From assembly GCA_016177315.1 (NCBI GenBank), contig JACOVN010000142.1, positions 1 through 6,407 on the forward strand: DNA of 6,407 nucleotides. Reading direction: 5' to 3'. Each line of letters opens with the position of its first letter. The stretch's first letter is position 1. Position numbers and translations under genes: made by a program. Source of the DNA: Candidatus Woesearchaeota archaeon (lineage in GTDB: Archaea; Nanobdellota; Nanobdellia; Woesearchaeales; UBA12501). Positions 1 through 3,966 of this stretch are shown piece by piece. Below the pieces are notes generated by a model that did no database searches, was not told the origin of the DNA, and saw nothing but the letters and a program-made list of their open reading frames with translations.

Positions 1-47
1 AGCGATTCCATATATTTCCAATCGTAAGTTATATATGGTTCGCTCAT
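1..47 (-). CDS. 5' fragment of an unidentified gene (runs off the window)
   Basis: On the minus strand an ATG at 47-45 opens a frame that stays open to the window edge and reads MSEPYITYDWKYMES (15 codons). It lies 33 bp downstream of the FKBP stop codon, on the same strand, so it could be the next gene of that strand. I do not recognise the peptide. A weak T-rich element (T5 at 75-71) lies about 26 bp upstream of the ATG, the distance seen for the clear TATA boxes in this window, but it is a poor TATA match. The fragment is too short to exclude chance. Confidence 0.35.
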   Translation of the reverse strand, partial: MSEPYITYDWKYMES

Positions 48-55
48 ATCCAGCC

Positions 56-75
56 AAAAACCAATCCTGGAAAAA
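56..75 (-). terminator. Candidate oligo-T terminator after the FKBP gene
   Basis: Reading the minus strand just past the FKBP stop codon, two T5 runs occur (75-71 and 60-56) separated by a short mixed stretch. Archaeal transcription can end at T-rich tracts without a strong hairpin, so this is a plausible end for the FKBP transcript. There is no convincing stem. The first T-run could instead belong to a weak promoter for the fragment at 1-47. Confidence 0.25.
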
Positions 76-80
76 TCCCC

Positions 81-512
81 CTATCCTTCAATCTCTACCA
101 CTTCAACCTCAAAATGGAGTTTCTTGCCTGCAAGAGGATGATTAAGGTCTAGAGTTACGGTTTCTGTTGTTGTATCTTTGATGGTAGCCATGAGCTGCCT
201 ATTGTCAGGGCTCTTCATAACTAAAACCATACCTTTCTTCAACTCCATTTTTTCTGGGAAGATCTTTCTGGGTATTTCCTGGACTAATGCTTCATTCTTC
301 TCCCCATACCCTTCTCCTGGAGTAACCTCAAATTTTTTCTTCTCTCCCTGCTTCATCCCCACAATGTTATTTTCAAAGCCCGGAATGACCTTGCCTTCTC
401 CAGTAGTGAATTGCAACGGCTGCTTGTCTTCTGAAGAATCAAAAACAGTTCCATCATCAAATGTCCCTTTGTATGTTACCTTGACCTTGCTGCCTTGCTT
501 GCCAACTTTCAT
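81..512 (-). CDS. SlyD-like FKBP-type peptidyl-prolyl cis-trans isomerase
   Basis: This encodes a 143-residue cytosolic prolyl isomerase and folding chaperone. The N-terminal FKBP half shows VTYKGTFDDGTVFDSS (Tyr14, Phe24, Asp25) and GKVIPGFE (40-47), the usual active-site pocket. An insert-in-flap (chaperone) domain spans about 70-119, and the FKBP fold closes with LNHPLAGKKLHFEVEVVEIE (123-142), the SlyD-family signature. The His/Cys-rich metal-binding tail of bacterial SlyD is absent, as in archaeal and Thermus relatives. There is no signal peptide. I chose the ATG at 512 rather than the in-frame ATG at 551: the extra 13 residues would be hydrophobic and unlike the family, and the TATA box at 542-535 lies inside that longer reading frame and about 26 bp upstream of 512, which implies a leaderless mRNA. 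It is transcribed divergently from the membrane protease gene. Confidence 0.93.
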   Translation of the reverse strand: MKVGKQGSKVKVTYKGTFDDGTVFDSSEDKQPLQFTTGEGKVIPGFENNIVGMKQGEKKKFEVTPGEGYGEKNEALVQEIPRKIFPEKMELKKGMVLVMKSPDNRQLMATIKDTTTETVTLDLNHPLAGKKLHFEVEVVEIEG

Positions 513-534
513 GCTGCGCGAGAAAAGGTTGAAG

Positions 535-542
535 TATATAAA
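535..542 (-). promoter_or_regulatory. TATA box of the FKBP gene
   Basis: The minus strand reads TTTATATA here, a consensus archaeal box A. Its centre is 26.5 bp upstream of the ATG at 512, so transcription should begin at or within a base or two of the start codon, giving a leaderless message. Confidence 0.75.
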
Positions 543-555
543 GATTAGCAAAAAA

Positions 556-564
556 TATATATAA
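556..564 (+). promoter_or_regulatory. TATA box of the M50 protease gene
   Basis: TATATATAA, preceded by the purine-rich stretch AGCAAAAA that can serve as a BRE. The centre is about 25 bp upstream of the ATG at 585, again predicting a leaderless transcript. It lies back to back with the FKBP TATA box, with only 13 bp between them, so the two BRE sites must share or abut the same DNA. Confidence 0.7.
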
Positions 565-584
565 CACGCTGGAAAAGTTGCTGT

Positions 585-1172
585 ATGGTACTCTTCTCCC
601 TTCGAGAACTCTTCGACATTGTCTTAATGACCCTCTTTGTTGGCTACATCTTCTCTGGAGCTTGGAAAAGGCATAGACCTCACGAGCATAACTATGATCC
701 ATTAGAGTATTACCGAAAAATGAAATTTGGTATGGATTGGCACGATTTGAAATTTTCCATGCTGGTGACAGCTCCTGCGATTATTGTGCACGAACTGCTG
801 CACAAATTTATCGCCATGGGCTTTGGCATGCAAGCAGAATTCCATGCTGCCTATGGATGGTTGATGTTAGGATTGATTTTAAAATTGATGAACTTTGGCT
901 TTATCTTCTTTGTACCTGCCTATGTTTCCATCAGCGGCAATGGAACAGCATTGCAGTTTGCCTTGACAGCGTTTGCAGGGCCTTTTGCCAATCTTGTTCT
1001 ATGGCTGATTCCTGCTTTCCTGCTCAAGCAGCATGCAGTGCCAAGAAAGTATGTGCCACTTGCCGTGCTCACTTCCAGAATTAACATGTTCTTGTTTATC
1101 TTTAATATGCTCCCTATTCCAGGATTTGATGGGAGCAAGGTGTTTGGGGCGTTGTTGGAAATATTTTTTTGA
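585..1172 (+). CDS. M50-family (site-2-protease-like) membrane zinc metalloprotease
   Basis: This 195-residue integral membrane protein carries the two hallmarks of site-2 proteases: HELLH at residues 69-73 (zinc-binding histidines and catalytic Glu70), within the hydrophobic stretch from about 58, and NMLPIPGFDGSK at 174-185, the second motif whose Asp182 supplies the third zinc ligand. About five to six hydrophobic segments are visible: near residues 9-25, 58-80, 88-112, 122-147 and 157-178. Such enzymes cut transmembrane helices in regulated intramembrane proteolysis. There is no PDZ or CBS domain, so this is a minimal core, smaller than most family members but close to archaeal examples. 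The natural substrate cannot be told from sequence. The ATG at 585 fits a leaderless transcript from the TATA box at 556-564. The gene ends in a T-tract that runs into its TGA stop. Confidence 0.9.
   Translation: MVLFSLRELFDIVLMTLFVGYIFSGAWKRHRPHEHNYDPLEYYRKMKFGMDWHDLKFSMLVTAPAIIVHELLHKFIAMGFGMQAEFHAAYGWLMLGLILKLMNFGFIFFVPAYVSISGNGTALQFALTAFAGPFANLVLWLIPAFLLKQHAVPRKYVPLAVLTSRINMFLFIFNMLPIPGFDGSKVFGALLEIFF
1164..1170 (+). terminator. T7 tract at the end of the M50 gene
   Basis: Seven T residues occupy the last codons and the first base of the TGA stop, and a GTTTTCT/AGAAAAC inverted repeat follows at 1174-1189. Oligo-T alone can stop archaeal RNA polymerase, and a new promoter begins about 27 bp further on, so termination near here is plausible. 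Having the tract before the stop codon is awkward for a terminator, which lowers confidence. Confidence 0.25.
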
Positions 1173-1173
1173 T

Positions 1174-1189
1174 GTTTTCTGTAGAAAAC
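1174..1189. promoter_or_regulatory. 16-bp palindrome upstream of the pyrG TATA box
   Basis: GTTTTCT-GT-AGAAAAC is a perfect 7-bp inverted repeat with a 2-bp centre. It ends 7 bp before the TATA box at 1197, where a dimeric regulator could contact the BRE/TFB region, which makes it a candidate operator or activator site for the pyrG promoter. As RNA its two-base loop is too tight for a full stem, which favours a DNA site over a terminator hairpin. It could be chance, given the A/T-rich arms. Confidence 0.3.
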
Positions 1190-1196
1190 CATAATC

Positions 1197-1204
1197 TTTA
1201 AATA
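1197..1204 (+). promoter_or_regulatory. TATA box of the pyrG transcript
   Basis: TTTAAATA, a consensus archaeal box A. Its centre is 26.5 bp upstream of the ATG at 1227 and 84.5 bp upstream of the pyrG ATG at 1285. The predicted start of transcription is therefore about 1226-1228, leaving a leader of roughly 58 nt before pyrG. I see no acceptable TATA element 26 bp ahead of 1285. Confidence 0.7.
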
Positions 1205-1226
1205 CAACCCCTCTCCAACCTCCATA

Positions 1227-1292
1227 ATGCACCAAGGCAATTTTGCAGAAGCTTATTCTCTTGCTGAGAAGGGGGGAAGTGCCCATGGGTAA
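1227..1292 (+). CDS. Candidate 21-residue leaderless leader peptide upstream of pyrG
   Basis: An ATG at 1227 lies exactly where the TATA box at 1197-1204 predicts transcription to begin, and opens a frame of 21 codons (MHQGNFAEAYSLAEKGGSAH followed by G) ending in TAA at 1290-1292. It overlaps the pyrG ATG (1285) by 8 bp in a different frame, so a ribosome that finishes it would be placed on the pyrG start. The pyrG ribosome-binding site lies inside it. The peptide matches no family I know and has no run of a single amino acid of the attenuation type. Whether it is translated is an inference from promoter spacing; the ATG may simply be the start of the RNA. Confidence 0.4.
   Translation: MHQGNFAEAYSLAEKGGSAHG
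1271..1279 (+). promoter_or_regulatory. Shine-Dalgarno-like site of pyrG
   Basis: GGGGGGAAG ends 5 nt before the ATG at 1285 and can pair, imperfectly, with the CCUCC core at the end of archaeal 16S rRNA. It supports the ATG at 1285 as the pyrG start over the in-frame TTG at 1243, since that start would lack a comparable site. The in-frame GTG at 1279 overlaps the site and is therefore unlikely. Confidence 0.45.
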
Positions 1293-2925
1293 GGTGAAAT
1301 ACATTGTGGTTACAGGGGGAGTTCTGTCTGGCTTAGGAAAAGGAACTATTACCTCTGCCATTGGCCAACTTCTCAAAGCACAGGGGCATAATGTCACGGC
1401 CATCAAAATAGACCCGTATATTAACGTGGATGCAGGAACCATGAGGCCAACCGAGCACGGAGAGGTCTTTGTAACCTATGATGGCGGAGAAACCGATCAG
1501 GATTTAGGCAACTATGAACGCTTCCTGGATATTGAATTGTCCAAGCGCCACAGCATCACCACAGGCCAAGTCTATGCAACAGTCATAGAGAAGGAAAGAA
1601 ATTTGGAGTATGGAGGAAAATGTGTAGAGGTTATCCCTCACATTCCTCAGGAAGTGCAGAGAAGAATTGCATTAGCAGCCAAACAGAGCAAGGCAGATTT
1701 CTGCTTGATAGAAATTGGGGGTACTGTTGGGGATTACCAGAGCGTGCTGTTTCTGGAAGCAGTCCGGGAAATGAAGAGAGAAAAAAATTCCATGATTTTT
1801 GTCCATGTTGCCTATTTGCCTATCCCAAAAAATCTCGGAGAGATGAAGACCAAGCCAGCACAGCATTCAGTCAGGGAATTGAATTCCATTGGTATTCAGC
1901 CTGATTTTGTGGTGGCGAGGGCAGAAAAGCCGATTGATAAGGTAAGGAAGGAAAAACTGGCTTTGTTCTGTGGAGTGAAGGAAAGGGATATTATTGCTGC
2001 TCCGGATACGAACACCATTTATGCAGTTCCCTTGATCCTTGAGAAGCAGGAATTTGGAAAGAAAATCTTAGAAAAATTCGACATGAAATACCACAAAGGA
2101 AAATTAACCAATTGGAAAAAGTTTGTGGAAAAAATACAGAATCTCAAGCAGGAAGTCAAAATTGGCATTGTAGGGAAGTACTTTGACATTGGTGATTACA
2201 CCTTGGAAGATAGCTATGTTTCTGTCATTGAATCCATTAAGCATGCCAGCTGGCATCATGCTGTTAAGCCGGTTATTCAGTGGCTGGATTCCAAGGATTT
2301 TGAAAAAAGCAAGGAAAATTTGAAAAAATTAGAACAGTACCGTGGCATTATTGTGCCTGGAGGCTTTGGAGGCTCTGGAGTAGAGGGAAAAATTCTTGCT
2401 ATTCAGTATTGCAGAGAACATAAAATCCCTTATTTGGGTTTGTGCTACGGCATGCAGATGGCAGTGATTGAGTTTGCCAGGAATGTCTGCAAATTAGAAG
2501 GAGCACATACTACAGAAGTAAATCCTCATACTAAACATCCTGTCATCGACATTCTGCCAGAGCAGAAGAAGAACATTGCAGGAAAGCATTATGGGGCAAC
2601 GATGAGATTAGGCAATTGTATTGCAAAACTTAAGAAAGGAACCAAGATATGGGAGTACTATGGAAAGCAAGAGAAGGTAGTGGAAAGGCACAGACATCGG
2701 TATGAAGTAAATCCTCGGTACATTGAAAAGCTGGAACAGGCAGGCCTAGTCTTTTCTGGCCAAAGCCCTGACAGAAGGTTGATGGAATTCATCGAATTAC
2801 CAAACCATCCTTATTTTGCTGGCACACAAGCGCATCCAGAGTTCCGCTCCAGGCCATTAAAACCTCATCCACTCTATCTAGGACTGATTCGGGCGGCTGT
2901 GGAGCGATCACAGAAACCTATTTAA
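1285..2925 (+). CDS. pyrG: CTP synthase (glutamine-hydrolysing)
   Basis: This 546-residue cytosolic enzyme converts UTP, ATP and glutamine to CTP. The N-terminal amidoligase domain (about 1-270) has the P-loop-like GGVLSGLGKG (11-20), KIDPYINVDAGT (41-52), HGEVFV (58-63), DQDLGNYERF (71-80) with Asp73 as a Mg ligand, Glu143 in IEIGGTVGD as another, and KTKPAQHSVREL. The C-terminal glutaminase domain (about 295-540) has the oxyanion-hole region PGGFGGSG, the nucleophile Cys387 in GLCYGMQ, RHRHRYEVNP, and the His517/Glu519 pair in HPEF. Length is normal. Relative to the usual consensus, GDIES has become GDYQS and MSPFQHGEV has become MRPTEHGEV. I associate these with a DPANN/CPR-type subgroup from memory. 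The gene probably has its own promoter, with a leader ORF before it, and its stop codon lies inside the secF TATA box. Confidence 0.97.
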   Translation: MGKVKYIVVTGGVLSGLGKGTITSAIGQLLKAQGHNVTAIKIDPYINVDAGTMRPTEHGEVFVTYDGGETDQDLGNYERFLDIELSKRHSITTGQVYATVIEKERNLEYGGKCVEVIPHIPQEVQRRIALAAKQSKADFCLIEIGGTVGDYQSVLFLEAVREMKREKNSMIFVHVAYLPIPKNLGEMKTKPAQHSVRELNSIGIQPDFVVARAEKPIDKVRKEKLALFCGVKERDIIAAPDTNTIYAVPLILEKQEFGKKILEKFDMKYHKGKLTNWKKFVEKIQNLKQEVKIGIVGKYFDIGDYTLEDSYVSVIESIKHASWHHAVKPVIQWLDSKDFEKSKENLKKLEQYRGIIVPGGFGGSGVEGKILAIQYCREHKIPYLGLCYGMQMAVIEFARNVCKLEGAHTTEVNPHTKHPVIDILPEQKKNIAGKHYGATMRLGNCIAKLKKGTKIWEYYGKQEKVVERHRHRYEVNPRYIEKLEQAGLVFSGQSPDRRLMEFIELPNHPYFAGTQAHPEFRSRPLKPHPLYLGLIRAAVERSQKPI

Positions 2926-2928
2926 ATA
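2921..2928 (+). promoter_or_regulatory. TATA box of the secF-secD-pyrH operon, overlapping the pyrG stop
   Basis: TTTAAATA, identical to the pyrG box, preceded by a purine-rich AGAAACC that suits a BRE. The TAA stop of pyrG (2923-2925) lies inside it. The centre is 25.5 bp upstream of the ATG at 2950, which predicts a leaderless secF message and supports that start codon. Confidence 0.6.
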
Positions 2929-2949
2929 AACCTCTGTTTGCCAAGCCCA

Positions 2950-3966
2950 ATGGAAGAGCTTTCTAAGAAGGCCAGGCGGAGAGAGGAAGCAAGGCTCAAG
3001 GCAGTGCAAGGAGAAGCAGCAGAACAGGAAAAGAGAGTCCAGGAAGCTGCTCCAAGACAAGAGGCAAGAAAGAACGCTGCTGACTCTTTTATAGAGAAAA
3101 GCAAGCAGTTCTATGTGCAGCATTACAAGAAAATGCTGATTATCCCTACCCTCTTATTGCTCTTTTCCTTTCTCCAGATTGGGTGGCAGATGTCCACTAC
3201 AGGAGATTTCCTTACTAAGGGCGTTTCCCTGAAAGGAGGCATTGCCCTCACCATTCCAGAACTGGAAGCAGACACAACCACAGTAGAAAGGGAATTGCTG
3301 CAAGCATTCCCCAACCATGACATTGCTGTTCGGAGTCTCTCTGGTGCAGGAAGCATTGGAGGCATTACTATCGATGCAGACATATTGGAAGAGCAAGGCA
3401 TTACCCAGTTCCAGAATTACATCGAGCAGAAATTCTCCATTGCTCCAGGAACCTATACTATAGAAATCATTGGCTCTGCCTTAGGAGAGAATTTCTTCCG
3501 GCAGGCGTTCCTTGCCCTTTTCTTAGCCTTTCTCTTCATGGCCATTGTTGTCTTCCTTTATTTTAGAATTCCTATTCCCAGTTTAGGTGTTATTCTCGCA
3601 GCTTTCTCGGATATTGTAACAACAGCAGCCATTATCAACCTTTTGGGCATTAAGCTTTCCATGGCTGGCATTGCAGCGTTCCTCATGCTTATCGGTTACT
3701 CTGTTGATACTGACATTCTTCTCACCACCAGAGTGCTGAGGAGAAAGGAAGGTAAGGTTATTGATGGTATCTTCAATGCTATGCGGACTGGTTTTATGAT
3801 GACGACCACCACCTTGCTCGCAGCAACCATCGCGTTGTTCTTCTCTGCCTCAGCTGTTGTCACGCAAATTATGCTTATCCTCATTATCGGCTTATTATCG
3901 GACCTTCTCTACACCTGGATACAAAATGCGGGCATTCTGCTCTGGTATTTGGAGGGAAAAGCATGA
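2950..3966 (+). CDS. secF: Protein translocase subunit SecF (archaeal type)
   Basis: SecF (338 residues) forms with SecD a membrane complex that assists SecYEG-dependent export from the extracytoplasmic side. Six membrane segments are visible: TM1 at about 62-80, then 186-206, 211-233, 235-258, 282-300 and 305-330. The extracytoplasmic loop after TM1 carries GVSLKGG (91-97), the counterpart of the family DFTGG motif, and TM4 ends in GYSVDTDILLTTRVLRRKEG (249-268), matching the conserved SecF GYSVNDTI region. Unusually, about 55 residues before TM1 are highly charged (KKARRREEARLK onward, rich in Lys, Arg, Glu, Gln and Ala) and likely helical. I prefer the ATG at 2950 over the in-frame TTG at 2938 because the TATA box at 2921-2928 is 26 bp before it. 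It overlaps secD by 4 bp (ATGA). Confidence 0.92.
   Translation: MEELSKKARRREEARLKAVQGEAAEQEKRVQEAAPRQEARKNAADSFIEKSKQFYVQHYKKMLIIPTLLLLFSFLQIGWQMSTTGDFLTKGVSLKGGIALTIPELEADTTTVERELLQAFPNHDIAVRSLSGAGSIGGITIDADILEEQGITQFQNYIEQKFSIAPGTYTIEIIGSALGENFFRQAFLALFLAFLFMAIVVFLYFRIPIPSLGVILAAFSDIVTTAAIINLLGIKLSMAGIAAFLMLIGYSVDTDILLTTRVLRRKEGKVIDGIFNAMRTGFMMTTTTLLAATIALFFSASAVVTQIMLILIIGLLSDLLYTWIQNAGILLWYLEGKA
3951..3956 (+). promoter_or_regulatory. Ribosome-binding site of secD
   Basis: GGAGGG lies inside the end of secF, 6 nt before the secD ATG at 3963. It is the best Shine-Dalgarno match in the window and fits an internal operon gene that cannot use leaderless initiation. Confidence 0.6.

Noticed and set aside
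2..143. Plus-strand open frame entering from the left edge and overlapping the FKBP 3' end
   Set aside because: It would overlap the FKBP coding region by about 60 bp in antisense and its product is low-complexity and unrecognisable.
513..551. N-terminal extension of the FKBP (start at 551) as a possible membrane anchor
   Set aside because: The hydrophobic stretch MLIFIYFNLF is encoded by the promoter's A/T-rich DNA, and the TATA box would lie inside the coding region.
178..564. 128-codon plus-strand open frame opposite the FKBP gene
   Set aside because: It is the antisense of a well-supported FKBP, has a Pro/Ser/Phe-rich composition typical of shadow frames, and runs through the divergent promoter.
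1243..1284. TTG start giving a 14-residue longer CTP synthase
   Set aside because: The family starts at MGKVKYIVVTGG, the Shine-Dalgarno-like site points to the ATG at 1285, and the added residues are not family-like.
999..1442. 147-codon minus-strand open frame across the protease-pyrG junction
   Set aside because: It is antisense to two genes with intact motifs and to their promoter region, and its product resembles nothing.
2938..2949. TTG start giving a 4-residue longer SecF
   Set aside because: The TATA spacing selects the ATG at 2950, and a TTG at 2938 would lie only about 13 bp from the TATA centre.
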